From: Pedobacter cryoconitis
GTDB taxonomy: Bacteria > Bacteroidota > Bacteroidia > Sphingobacteriales > Sphingobacteriaceae
Direction of reading: 5' to 3'
DNA: 64,000 nucleotides
Assembly (NCBI RefSeq): GCF_014200595.1
Contig: NZ_JACHCG010000002.1
Coordinates: 496,001 to 560,000, forward strand
Shown here piece after piece: positions 17,067-25,780 of the stretch (positions are counted from its first letter, which is position 1; each line of letters opens with the position of its first letter). The notes under the pieces were generated by a model. It saw only the letters and a list, made by a program, of their open reading frames with translations, ran no database searches and was not told the DNA's origin. The position numbers and the translations under genes were made by a program.

Positions 17067-17657
17067 CTAAACTTTGAGTGCTTTTAAAACCAGCCCAAAC
17101 GTTTGCCAAACAATTTCTTCTGTTAATACAAATGCGCTGCCGCCTGGTCGTAGTCCTTCATAATGGGCGCGGATCAATGCCTGTAAAGGAGAGAATGCTA
17201 CAGACCAGTAAACTTCAATAGGCATGGCGATAATCTCTCCGCGTTCAATCGAGTTTTGCATGAACTTGCGGATCATATGATCAAAATCATCACGGAAGCC
17301 GCTGTATATCTTGTCCTGATAAGACGAAGAACGCAATAGTTCAAAAAACAGGCTCAAAATGGGATTTGCGATCTGGTATTCAAACCGGTTTTTCCATTGC
17401 ACACGCAACCCTTGTTCAAAACTGGATTCAGGATCAAAGCCCTGGATAACTGCTGCTCTCATTTTTGCAACCTCTTCACTGGCGATCTGTATAATCAGAT
17501 CATCCTTGTCCTTGTAATAGATGTACAAAGTAGCCATTGAAATACCGCAGGCCTTTGCTAATTTATTGGCGCTAAAACTCTCGAAACCATGGGTAACCAG
17601 CATTTCGATCGTTTGTTCCTTCACTAATTGTTCTTTCTCTTTATTTCTTGGGCGCAT
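17067..17657 (-). CDS. TetR/AcrR-family transcriptional regulator
   Basis: A 196-residue TetR-type repressor. The DNA-binding part runs EQTIEMLVTHGFESFSANKLA then CGISMATLYIYYKDKDDLI, with the YYxxKDDL signature after the recognition helix; an N-terminal basic stretch (RPRNKEKEQ) precedes it. The C-terminal domain is helical with no known ligand. It heads an operon with the VOC-family gene and faces away from the TonB receptor at 17934, with a 276-base shared region between them, so it could regulate either side. That is inference from layout. Confidence 0.9.
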   Translation of the reverse strand: MRPRNKEKEQLVKEQTIEMLVTHGFESFSANKLAKACGISMATLYIYYKDKDDLIIQIASEEVAKMRAAVIQGFDPESSFEQGLRVQWKNRFEYQIANPILSLFFELLRSSSYQDKIYSGFRDDFDHMIRKFMQNSIERGEIIAMPIEVYWSVAFSPLQALIRAHYEGLRPGGSAFVLTEEIVWQTFGLVLKALKV

Positions 17658-17897
17658 CTGAATAATTTAACTGAACAAATATAAGTGATTGATCTCTTAC
17701 TTATGAATATATTTAAAATTTATTCTGATATATCCTGCAAATTCCTGGTGTAAGGGGACCCGATGATAAATAATGAAGAATTAAAGCAATTTTATCTTTA
17801 AGTGTGTACTTTCTTTTTCTTATTAGTTTATTTGTCATTTTAAAGTCTTGTTTTAAATCAGTCTAAATAATAACTGTTTAATAATCAGTTCATGTTG

Positions 17898-17905
17898 TAA
17901 GTTTG
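17898..17905 (+). promoter_or_regulatory. Bacteroidota -7 promoter box for the TonB receptor
   Basis: TAAGTTTG matches the TAnnTTTG consensus exactly and lies 28 bases before the ATG of the TonB-dependent receptor. A TTTA about 20 bases upstream is a weak -33 candidate. Confidence 0.5.
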
Positions 17906-17933
17906 TTGCCTCAAACAACACACACCAATATTT

Positions 17934-20321
17934 ATGCTTTTTTCTACAACAAAAATCGCTGTAACCGCATTTTTTCTTTTGCTGGTTACTTCAGTTTCCT
18001 TCGCACAAACAGGAGGAATCAAAGGAATTATAAAAACATCGGACGGGGTGCCAGTAGAGCTGGCTATGGTTGCGATTAAGGGAGTGGCCAATACAGCGAC
18101 TGATAAAGATGGCCAGTACCAGTTGAAAAATATTCCAACGGGCACTTATACTATAGCTGCACGCCTGGTAGGGTTAAATTCAATATCCCAAAATGTGACT
18201 ATAACCAGAGGAGAAACCACAATTGTAAATCTAACTTTTACGGCTTCCAGTCAGCAATTAAAAGAGGTTATCGTTAGCGGTGGGAAAACGAATAAATTCG
18301 CAGTAAAGGAAAGTAATTATGTTTCAAAAATGCCTTTAAAGAATCTTGAAAACCCACAGGTTTATGCTGTGATCTCTAAAGAGCTGATGACAGAGCAGGT
18401 GATTACCAACTATGATGATGCTTTAAAAAATGCGCCCGGTATTGACAAGTTATGGTCTTCTACAGGACGTAGCGGTGACGGTGCAGGTTATTTTTCTCTC
18501 AGAGGTTTTGCCGTTCAGCCTACACTGGTAAACGGTTTACCAGGCTTAACCAATGGTAGTCTTGACGTTTCTAATATAGAACGTATTGAAGTACTTAAAG
18601 GCCCGTCGGGAACTTTATTTGGAAGCAGTTTGATTTCTTATGGCGGATTGATTAACACGATAACTAAACAGCCTTTTGATGGTACTGCAACAGATATTAC
18701 CTATACCGCAGGAAGTTATGGCTTAAATAGAATAACCGCAGATTTTAATACACCAATTGATAAGAACCATAAATTACTTTTTAGAATGAATGCAGCATTC
18801 CATAATGAAAATAGTTTTCAGGATGCCGGATTTAAGAAAACAAGATTTATTGCGCCATCGTTATCTTACAAAGTTAATGACAGGTTATCATTCCAGTTGA
18901 ATACTCAGTTTTTGAGCTCAAAAAGTACAAACCCTACAATGTTGTTTTTTGACAGAGGTACCGCGCTGAAAGTGACTAATCTGGCTGGTTTAAACTATGA
19001 TCCTAAGCAATCATTTACAAGTAATGACTTGAGCATGAAGACCCCGGTTGCTAGTGCGCAGGGCCAGATGAATTATAAAATATCAGATAAATGGAATTCC
19101 CAAACTATAATTTCCATAGGTTCTGCAAAATCTGATGGTTACTATTCTTACTTATATGAGTCAAGTAAGTCTGTTGCCGGATCTTCTAAATTTGACCGTT
19201 ATATCAGTGATCAGAATTCAACTACAAAGACCACAGATATTCAGCAGAACTTTGTCGGTGACTTTCATATCGGTGGTATGCGCAATAGAATTGTTGCCGG
19301 CCTTGACTACTTTAACAGAACATTTATTGACAAGAGTTCCCCTTATGCAGGTTTAGGGCTGGTTACCCTTGGTGGAACTGATACTGGTATATTGACCAGG
19401 GAAAGTGCAGATGCAGCGATAGCAGCGGCAGGTAGTTATAATGACAGCAATACAAGTCAGCAGGTTTATAGTGCTTATGTCTCAGATGTTTTAAACTTTA
19501 CACCTGCGCTTTCTGGAATGTTCAGTTTACGTGTAGACAGGTTTCATAATGGAGGAAAAACATTAGCAGATGCGGAGAAATATTCACAGACAGCATTATC
19601 TCCTAAATTTGGATTAGTCTACCAGTTACTGAAAGACAAACTTTCTGTTTTTGGGAATTATATGAACGGTTTTACCAATGTGCAACCAGTAAATGTGACG
19701 ATCGATGGAGTTTCTTCTACAAAAAACTTCAAGCCTGAACATGCCAACCAATGGGAAACAGGGGTGAAGGCTGATTTATTAGAAGGTAAACTAACCGGTT
19801 CTTTGAGTTATTATGATATACGTGTAGCTAATGTTGTCTTGAATAGCGGTCAGAATGATGTTTCACAAGGTGGCAAAAACTATAGCAAAGGATTTGAAGT
19901 AGAATTACAAGCTAATCCTTTCCCAGGTTTTAATATCAACGCAGGTTATAGTAAAAACACAAGTAAACTAACAGGCGCAAGTGCAGACTACGAAGGGAGA
20001 AGACCAGAAAGTGCAGGGCCTTCAGATCTTGTCAATGCCTGGTTTAGCTACAAAATTATGAATGGTAGTGTAAAAGGACTGGGTTTTGGTTTTGGTGGAA
20101 ATTACGCGGGAAAAAACCTGATTCTGAACAGAGCGACAACCGGGGTATTTACACTTCCTTCTTATACAGTACTGAACGCTTCTGTTTCGTACGGTATAAA
20201 AGCTTTAACTTTTGGATTTAAAGTGGACAATCTGACCAATAAAGAATATTATAAAGGCTGGAGTACAATTGAGCCAATGAGACCGAGAACAGCAGTGGGA
20301 ACAATAGGTTACCACTTTTAG
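17934..20321 (+). CDS. TonB-dependent receptor (siderophore-type) with carboxypeptidase-like domain
   Basis: A 795-residue outer-membrane receptor. A signal peptide ends at SVSFAQ (about residue 25). Then comes a carboxypeptidase-regulatory-like domain (GGIKGIIKTSDGVPVELAM, about 27-105), a plug domain with FSLRGFAVQPTLVNGLPG and IERIEVLKGPSGTLFGSS, and a barrel ending in PRTAVGTIGYHF with the terminal Phe. The plug spacing and the YYKGWSTIEPMRPR ending fit siderophore receptors such as FhuA or FcuA rather than SusC proteins, and no SusD is adjacent. It would import a ferric chelate or similar using TonB energy. It has its own promoter and a strong terminator, so it is monocistronic. Confidence 0.93.
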   Translation: MLFSTTKIAVTAFFLLLVTSVSFAQTGGIKGIIKTSDGVPVELAMVAIKGVANTATDKDGQYQLKNIPTGTYTIAARLVGLNSISQNVTITRGETTIVNLTFTASSQQLKEVIVSGGKTNKFAVKESNYVSKMPLKNLENPQVYAVISKELMTEQVITNYDDALKNAPGIDKLWSSTGRSGDGAGYFSLRGFAVQPTLVNGLPGLTNGSLDVSNIERIEVLKGPSGTLFGSSLISYGGLINTITKQPFDGTATDITYTAGSYGLNRITADFNTPIDKNHKLLFRMNAAFHNENSFQDAGFKKTRFIAPSLSYKVNDRLSFQLNTQFLSSKSTNPTMLFFDRGTALKVTNLAGLNYDPKQSFTSNDLSMKTPVASAQGQMNYKISDKWNSQTIISIGSAKSDGYYSYLYESSKSVAGSSKFDRYISDQNSTTKTTDIQQNFVGDFHIGGMRNRIVAGLDYFNRTFIDKSSPYAGLGLVTLGGTDTGILTRESADAAIAAAGSYNDSNTSQQVYSAYVSDVLNFTPALSGMFSLRVDRFHNGGKTLADAEKYSQTALSPKFGLVYQLLKDKLSVFGNYMNGFTNVQPVNVTIDGVSSTKNFKPEHANQWETGVKADLLEGKLTGSLSYYDIRVANVVLNSGQNDVSQGGKNYSKGFEVELQANPFPGFNINAGYSKNTSKLTGASADYEGRRPESAGPSDLVNAWFSYKIMNGSVKGLGFGFGGNYAGKNLILNRATTGVFTLPSYTVLNASVSYGIKALTFGFKVDNLTNKEYYKGWSTIEPMRPRTAVGTIGYHF

Positions 20322-20337
20322 TAATTAGTATATGGAG

Positions 20338-20376
20338 AAGTCGTCTGGATATCATTATTCAGACGACTTTTTATTT
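20338..20376 (+). terminator. Terminator of the TonB receptor gene
   Basis: A perfect 10-bp stem (AAGTCGTCTG with CAGACGACTT, loop of 12) is followed by a T-rich run on the plus strand. It sits 17 bases after the receptor stop, and its T tract reaches into the stop codon of the convergent peptidase gene. Confidence 0.85.
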
Positions 20377-21717
20377 AATCAGGATCTGGTCTATGGCCTT
20401 GTCTGTAAAACGGTCCCCGCTGTAAAAACTATTATAGAAATCCAGCCGGTTCCTTGAATAATTCAGCTCTGAGCTTACCGGAACACCCGTTCCTTCATAA
20501 GTTTTTCCCTTTGGGTCAGTATAAATCTCATTCGATAAGCTAAACTCCCATCCATTAGGGAGTTCTTTCCATAAAATTTCCGAGAAGATACCAGCAGTTC
20601 TCGAACCTATAGTTTTAATATCCGGGTAATTCCTTGCGGCTAAGGCGAAGATTTCTGCTGCACTTGCTGTCTGAGAACTTAAAAGTAAGTAGACTTTACC
20701 TTGATAAGCAGTGTTTGCTGGCTGTAAAATGTATTGCTGTTTTTTACTATTCCCCTGATTGGTTTTAGCCGTTACAGAAAGAACATGTTTACTTTCTCCA
20801 ACAAAATAGCTCAAAAGTCTTAAAGCTACTGTTTCCAGCCCGCCACCATTGAAGCGAAGATCAATAACTATTGAATCAGACTGCCCAATGCCAGCCAGTA
20901 TATTTTTCATCACCTGATCAACTCCGTTTAGTTCATCAGCAAACTGCGCCAGAGGCTGTTTGGAATCTTTGATCTTGTCGTCATAATCCTTTGCAAAATT
21001 GTTCATATCCTTAATCAGGATATAACCAATTTGTGAGCCTTTCAACTTTCCCCAATTGATTACCCCATTGTTATAAGTATGAGGGTCTGCCAAATAAGTG
21101 TCTTTTATGGACTGAATGATATCATCCTTTTTTCGTCTGATTACCGGTAGCGTTGTTGCAGCCACTTTTGTTTTCAGAGAATCCGGAATTTCTAGCCTGA
21201 TATGACCGTCACCTATTTTTTTGACGATTTCAAGCAGAATAACGGCAAATTCCTTTGGAGCATTTATTTTCCTTACCCTTGGCAGGTATTCCTCATAAAC
21301 CTGTTTCCAATTTATATTCCGTTCCTTGAAAAAGGCATAATTATCATGGAAGGTTTCCCAGAAAACTTTAAAGTTTTTCTCATAGGAAATTGTATTTGTA
21401 CCCACATTAGTGCACATTGGAGGCAAAGAATCAACCCGCTTAAAAATATAATTTACAATTCCTCCCGGATTCAGGGTAAGTTCATCCTTAGTTAACGAAA
21501 CAATGCTAAACCTTCCACTCAATTTGCCATCAGCAAGCGCTTTACACGCTATACTATTTGTATTGTAGTAGATATAAGTAGAATCCTCAATCTTTAAGGA
21601 TCTTCCATAGCCCTGTTGAACCCAGGAAGTGTTTTTTAATGATTTTTCACGATTTTGTTGTGCATGGACACTTAAAGTTATCAGTAAGATGCAAACAGTG
21701 AAGTGGAAATTTAGCAT
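20371..21717 (-). CDS. Exported S41-family (C-terminal processing) peptidase
   Basis: A 448-residue protein with a signal peptide (FHFTVCILLITLSVHAQ). The middle holds an S41 helical entry region (KVFWETFHDNYAFFKERNI), then a catalytic core with VIDLRFNGGG and the nucleophile Ser in LLSSQTASAAEIFALAARN. No clear PDZ domain is seen between them, which puts it with the interphotoreceptor-retinol-binding-protein-like S41 group. The N-terminal 100 residues look like a small beta domain. It would cleave proteins in the periplasm or outside. It is transcribed alone and convergent with the TonB receptor. Confidence 0.88.
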   Translation of the reverse strand: MLNFHFTVCILLITLSVHAQQNREKSLKNTSWVQQGYGRSLKIEDSTYIYYNTNSIACKALADGKLSGRFSIVSLTKDELTLNPGGIVNYIFKRVDSLPPMCTNVGTNTISYEKNFKVFWETFHDNYAFFKERNINWKQVYEEYLPRVRKINAPKEFAVILLEIVKKIGDGHIRLEIPDSLKTKVAATTLPVIRRKKDDIIQSIKDTYLADPHTYNNGVINWGKLKGSQIGYILIKDMNNFAKDYDDKIKDSKQPLAQFADELNGVDQVMKNILAGIGQSDSIVIDLRFNGGGLETVALRLLSYFVGESKHVLSVTAKTNQGNSKKQQYILQPANTAYQGKVYLLLSSQTASAAEIFALAARNYPDIKTIGSRTAGIFSEILWKELPNGWEFSLSNEIYTDPKGKTYEGTGVPVSSELNYSRNRLDFYNSFYSGDRFTDKAIDQILIK

Positions 21718-21842
21718 TGAATATTAATTATTTACTAATATATGTTATTAATAGTGTTGTTTTGTTGTTAATTAAAGAAATTATTGCTGCTGATGGTTAC
21801 TGATTTAACTAATAATCCGAAACTTAAAATTTAAGCTGATGT

Positions 21843-21850
21843 TATATTTG
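21843..21850 (+). promoter_or_regulatory. Bacteroidota -7 promoter box for the alpha/beta hydrolase
   Basis: TATATTTG matches TAnnTTTG exactly, 33 bases before the ATG at 21884. A short palindrome (CTTAAA-A-TTTAAG) lies about 10 bases upstream and might be an operator. Confidence 0.5.
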
Positions 21851-21883
21851 AAAATTTAATCATAGAAGTAAAGAAATCAGATT

Positions 21884-22783
21884 ATGAAAGATCAACCAGT
21901 GAAAACCATAGCAACCGATAGTTTACTAATCGCCTACCTTGAACATGGTTCAAGTGACGGCTGGCCCGTGCTATTGTCACACGGATTCCCCTATGATGCC
22001 CATGCTTTCAATGAAGTGGCATCAATCCTGATAGAAGCAGGGGCAAGGGTTATTGCGCCATTTACGCGTGGATTCGGAGAAACCCGCTTTATTTCAACCG
22101 ATATTATGCGTAGCGGGCAGCAGGTTGCCCGTGGTTTTGACGTGATCCGGCTTTCTGAAGCTTTGGGCTTAAAACGACCTATAGTCGGAGGCTTTGATTG
22201 GGGAGGTAATTCCTCCTGTACGGCAGCAGCGCTGTGGCCGGAGCAAGTTAGCGGTCTTGTATCTTACGCGGGCTACGATATAGTAGATGTGAATGAGCAG
22301 AAGCATGCTGCCACACCATCACTTGAGCGTGTCTGCTGGTATCAGCATCTTTTCCAATCGGAACGCGGGCGTGAATGCCTTGCCAAAAATCGGTATGAAC
22401 TGGCCCGAATGTTATGGCGCGAATGGTCACCGGACTGGCAGTTCGACGAAGCGACGTTCGCCCGGACATCAAAATCATTTGAGAATCCTGATTTTGTAGC
22501 GGTTGTTACACATACTTACCGCTGGATGCATGGTCTTACTGCTGGTGATCCATCTTTACAGCCAATGGAAGACCTTTTGGCGCAAAAGCCTAAAGTAACA
22601 GTACCGGCAGTAACAATTGATGGCAAAACTGACCCGCTTAAGCCAGGTGGAACAGCAGATCCTGCCAGCATGTTCACTGGACTTCACGAACATATTATTA
22701 CAAATTCAGGTCACAACGTTCCACAAGAGGCGCCGCAGGTATTCGCTGATGCAGTGCTGAAAGTGCACAATTGGCTAAAGTAA
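21884..22783 (+). CDS. Alpha/beta hydrolase, epoxide hydrolase/haloalkane dehalogenase-like
   Basis: A 299-residue alpha/beta-hydrolase fold enzyme. The oxyanion motif is LSHGFPYDAHAF, the nucleophile is D105 in VGGFDWGGNS, and the late His is in NSGHNVPQEAP (about residue 281). An Asp nucleophile rather than Ser points to epoxide hydrolases or dehalogenases, although no substrate can be named. It has no signal peptide, so it acts in the cytoplasm. Part of the gene is more GC-rich than its surroundings (32 of 60 bases at 22321-22380 by hand count), as in the second hydrolase at 27824, which hints at transfer from a higher-GC donor. It is preceded by its own promoter box. Confidence 0.88.
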   Translation: MKDQPVKTIATDSLLIAYLEHGSSDGWPVLLSHGFPYDAHAFNEVASILIEAGARVIAPFTRGFGETRFISTDIMRSGQQVARGFDVIRLSEALGLKRPIVGGFDWGGNSSCTAAALWPEQVSGLVSYAGYDIVDVNEQKHAATPSLERVCWYQHLFQSERGRECLAKNRYELARMLWREWSPDWQFDEATFARTSKSFENPDFVAVVTHTYRWMHGLTAGDPSLQPMEDLLAQKPKVTVPAVTIDGKTDPLKPGGTADPASMFTGLHEHIITNSGHNVPQEAPQVFADAVLKVHNWLK

Positions 22784-22875
22784 AATCGAATTAATAGATT
22801 ATTTACTATTTTCGGAAACCTAAAAACCTGATCGTATAACAAGCAATAGAAATCATTCAAAAAAATAATATTCTT

Positions 22876-23256
22876 ATGAGTAAAAAGATAATCTCTGTAT
22901 TTACGGCATTTGCGTTGATGTTGACGCTATGCAGTTTTGTAATATCCTATCCATCTGCTACAAAAAGACAGGAGAATAAGATAGCACGTAAGATTGTCTA
23001 CAACAAGAAGAAACATAATATAGCGTTATCATGGCCAGCATTCGGCTCTTCTGGAAATTATGTAATTACAAGAGGGGGGAGTCGTTTGGCCTCAGATTTT
23101 GTACCGGTGGGTTCAACTTCCAAATTAACATTTACAGATAACAAGCCAAATGCAGATAAGTACGAAAACTATTATAAGATTACCCGTAATGCTATTACAA
23201 TAATACTTTCGTTAGAGAACCAGATTTTTGGTGACCATATTGTATTTCTACGATAG
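22876..23256 (+). CDS. N-terminal fragment: signal peptide and FN3-like domain
   Basis: This 126-residue open frame holds a signal peptide (VFTAFALMLTLCSFVISY) and a fibronectin-III-like domain: HNIALSWPAFGSSGNYVITRG, then LTFTDNKPNADKYENYYKITRN. The last residues after GDHIV belong to the wrong frame. On its own it would be an exported small beta-sandwich without the catalytic or binding body. Confidence 0.6.
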   Translation: MSKKIISVFTAFALMLTLCSFVISYPSATKRQENKIARKIVYNKKKHNIALSWPAFGSSGNYVITRGGSRLASDFVPVGSTSKLTFTDNKPNADKYENYYKITRNAITIILSLENQIFGDHIVFLR

Positions 23257-25045
23257 AAAACATGAAAAAGCAGAAACTGCACGAAATGATATTAATTCGC
23301 AATTTAGTACTATTGGTCTGAGCGGCCCCAATGGCGAATGGACTACAAAGCGCCAGGCATACTATTTCAAAGCAAATGTTGATGATCAAACTTATGATTC
23401 AGGTGGATCAGGTTCTGCATCAGCAGCAGAGGCTAACTCCATAGAATTAGGTTTCTACTCGCATATTGGAGGTTTGGGCAAAGTACCATCAGCTGTTAAA
23501 TTAGGTTCTGTATTTACCAGACCTCACCTTTCAGGTGGAGCAAATGCAACGTGTACATTTTGGCGTTCTATGGAAAATGTAGCCGTGATGCGGGATTTTG
23601 CCTGGACAGTTTCTCAATCAACCAGTGCACGAAGAATGCTGATTGAAAGCACTTCAAAATATATTTCAGATATTGGAGATACTAACTTTTGGGGTAGTGG
23701 TGGTTTTATTGCCGATACGCATTATATATCATCCAGACCAAACTGGGGCGGACAACAACAATGGTATACCAGAAATGCTATCTTTCCTTCGGGTTCGGGA
23801 GCTATGGGCGGGTCGTATAATATGGTTTGGCAAGGTTGTGTCAATCCTCCAAAAGCGGATGATGCCAACTCTCCAATTCCTGTTACACCAATGATCAGAG
23901 AAAAACCTTTCCTTTTTATAGATAATGATGGTGAATACAAAGTATTTGTTCCGGCATGGCAAAAGGATAGAGCAGGTGTTTCCTGGTCGTCAGCGGGTAT
24001 GGGTGAAGGTAAAATTCAAGATTTGCTAACCGGCTGGTATATCGCAAAAGACGGTGATACTGATATAGAAATCAATACTGCGCTAAAAGCTGGTAAAAAT
24101 ATATTTTTCACACCGGGGCATTACGCCTTGAATGCGCCTGTTCAAGTGAATAGAAAGGATGCAATACTTCTGGGTGCAGGCATAGCTTCGGTAACGCTGG
24201 AGCCTACTGAGAAAAACACCTGGGGATGCATCTATGCTGACGATAAGGATGGAATTATCATTGCTGGTCTTTTGATGGATTCATTCAATAGTACAACTTA
24301 TCAGATCAGAATTGGTGATGAAGGAGCAAATGCAGATCATGCTGCAAATCCTATATTGCTCACAGATATCACTTGTAGAGTAGGTGGGGTTCAATCAAAA
24401 AATATTCAGATACAAACCTCTATGCAAATAAACAGTAATAATGTGGTGGGCGATCATTTCTGGCTGTGGCGTGCCGATCATGGTTCGCAACGTGGAGGAG
24501 GTTTACGTTGGGTGAGAGATAGATGTAAAAACGGCCTTATCGTTACTGGCGATGATGTTACACTTTATGGCCTGTTTGCCGAACACTACCAGGAATATGA
24601 AGTGTTATGGCTTGGAGAACGTGGCAGAACCTATTTCTTCCAGAATGAACCGCCTTACGATGCCCCAAATCAAGCAAGCTGGAGCAGTCAGGGAGGCAGA
24701 GTTGATGGTTATGCCGCATTCAAGGTAGCGAATACTGTAAAAGAACATCATAGTATAGGAATGGGTTCTTACGCAGTTATCACAGGGACTGATGGTAAGG
24801 TGAATAAGAAAAATGGCTTTGAAATACCTAATAGTCCGAATGTGAAATTTGAAAAAATGATTATCACTCGTTTTGCTGGCCCGGGTAATATCCAAAACGT
24901 GATCAATAGTATTGGCGGCAGCACAGCAACTGGTGTAAAACGTGTGGCATTATACAACAATGGCACAGGTATACAACCTTACGACGAAAAATTTGATTTG
25001 CCCGATCGTGAATCTTATCCTGCATATATTAACATGGATAAGTAA
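23228..25045 (+). CDS. C-terminal fragment: right-handed beta-helix body
   Basis: This 605-codon frame (nominal TTG start) carries the main body. Markers are GFYSHIGGLGKVPSAVKLG, FTRPHLSGGANATCTFWRSM, REKPFLFIDNDGEYKVFVPA, FFTPGHYALNAPVQVNRKDA, ADHAANPILLTDITCRVGG, WLWRADHG and RTYFFQNEPPYDAP. They match, from memory, secreted parallel beta-helix proteins of actinomycetes often labelled coagulation factor 5/8 type domain proteins; these are probably carbohydrate-active, but the activity is not established to my knowledge. Finding this family in a Bacteroidota genome raises the possibility of transfer. Without the upstream fragment it would not be exported. Confidence 0.7.
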   Translation: MVTILYFYDRKHEKAETARNDINSQFSTIGLSGPNGEWTTKRQAYYFKANVDDQTYDSGGSGSASAAEANSIELGFYSHIGGLGKVPSAVKLGSVFTRPHLSGGANATCTFWRSMENVAVMRDFAWTVSQSTSARRMLIESTSKYISDIGDTNFWGSGGFIADTHYISSRPNWGGQQQWYTRNAIFPSGSGAMGGSYNMVWQGCVNPPKADDANSPIPVTPMIREKPFLFIDNDGEYKVFVPAWQKDRAGVSWSSAGMGEGKIQDLLTGWYIAKDGDTDIEINTALKAGKNIFFTPGHYALNAPVQVNRKDAILLGAGIASVTLEPTEKNTWGCIYADDKDGIIIAGLLMDSFNSTTYQIRIGDEGANADHAANPILLTDITCRVGGVQSKNIQIQTSMQINSNNVVGDHFWLWRADHGSQRGGGLRWVRDRCKNGLIVTGDDVTLYGLFAEHYQEYEVLWLGERGRTYFFQNEPPYDAPNQASWSSQGGRVDGYAAFKVANTVKEHHSIGMGSYAVITGTDGKVNKKNGFEIPNSPNVKFEKMIITRFAGPGNIQNVINSIGGSTATGVKRVALYNNGTGIQPYDEKFDLPDRESYPAYINMDK

Positions 25046-25063
25046 TAAAATTATATTGCTATT

Positions 25064-25762
25064 ATGATAGATTTATCTTACGCTGAGAATCAAATTCATT
25101 GTGTCACGAATTTTCAAGACCTTATTTCTACGCCATTTAATGGAGAAATGAACGCGATTTGCTGGACTCGTGAACTAACAGGTGATTTTTCTGAAATTGT
25201 TAAAAAAGTAGAGCTAAGCGGAAATATAACAGTCCTTGAACAAGAGGAACTTTGCGAACTTCAGTTGAGTGAACAAGGACAACTTGCCCGCGAAATTCTC
25301 TTAAATGATTTGAAGATATTGGAGGCTCATGGCGCATCACCAATCCTTAATGTGATCAGCTATTATGATCGGGATGATTCCTACCCGTTTTTTCCAACCG
25401 ACGTTTATTCTTTTCATGTAGATCGTTCTCCTATACCAACCGATACCTTTTTATGCACTTACTATGGTGAGCCGAGTGAAATATTACCAAATTCACAAGG
25501 CACAAAAAAAGTCCTTATTCCGGAAATACGTATTGAACTCAAAAAACTATATCATGGGGCTGAGGAAGATTTTGAATCATTCCTCAGTGAATATTTCTTT
25601 GATTTACACTATCAGGCTAAACCTGATGCTCACCTCATAAACCTGGGTCTCGGTCATCTGTGGAGATTAGCGGTTGATCATCCTGAAAGTCAGGTTCCTC
25701 CTTGTCTTCACCGTGCACCTGAGGAAAAATCCGGACAGAAAAGATTGTTGCTGATCTGTTGA
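25064..25762 (+). CDS. DUF1826-like protein with an HxD...H...R arrangement
   Basis: A 232-residue cytoplasmic protein. Its central FHVDRSPIPTDTFLCTYYGEPSE and its end, CLHRAPEEKSGQKRLLLIC, resemble the DUF1826 family as I recall it. The HxD, distal His and following Arg would fit an iron/2-oxoglutarate oxygenase-like metal site; that reading is inference. It starts 18 bases after the beta-helix gene, so the two are probably in one operon, though a functional link is not evident. It ends nine bases before the convergent esterase gene. Function unknown. Confidence 0.7.
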   Translation: MIDLSYAENQIHCVTNFQDLISTPFNGEMNAICWTRELTGDFSEIVKKVELSGNITVLEQEELCELQLSEQGQLAREILLNDLKILEAHGASPILNVISYYDRDDSYPFFPTDVYSFHVDRSPIPTDTFLCTYYGEPSEILPNSQGTKKVLIPEIRIELKKLYHGAEEDFESFLSEYFFDLHYQAKPDAHLINLGLGHLWRLAVDHPESQVPPCLHRAPEEKSGQKRLLLIC

Positions 25763-25780
25763 TCATCAACTTATTTTTTC
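25758..25780 (+). terminator. Weak terminator after the DUF1826-like gene
   Basis: A short stem (GTTGA with TCAAC, loop of 3) is followed by a T-rich run on the plus strand, at the stop of the DUF1826-like gene and overlapping the end of the convergent esterase gene. Confidence 0.4.

Larger units (their letters stand above)
22876..25045 (+). pseudogene. Secreted FN3/beta-helix protein gene broken by a one-base frameshift
   Basis: Two overlapping frames (22876-23256 and 23228-25045) read as one protein interrupted near 23242-23246. In the first frame the sequence reaches GDHIV and then stops a few codons later; in the next frame FYDRKHEKAETARNDINSQF continues exactly where the family would. 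Removing one T from the run in gtatttctac gives GDHIVFYDRKHEKAET without a break. The joined protein would be about 722 residues: signal peptide, a fibronectin-III-like domain, then a right-handed beta-helix body. No ATG with a good ribosome-binding site starts the second part. It is a recent mutation or a base-call error; programmed frameshifting is unlikely because there is no slippery heptamer. Confidence 0.85.

Noticed and set aside
23228..23256. Programmed ribosomal frameshift in the beta-helix gene
   Set aside because: There is no slippery heptamer or downstream structure, and secreted enzymes of this type are not known to use frameshifting. A mutation or base-call error is simpler.
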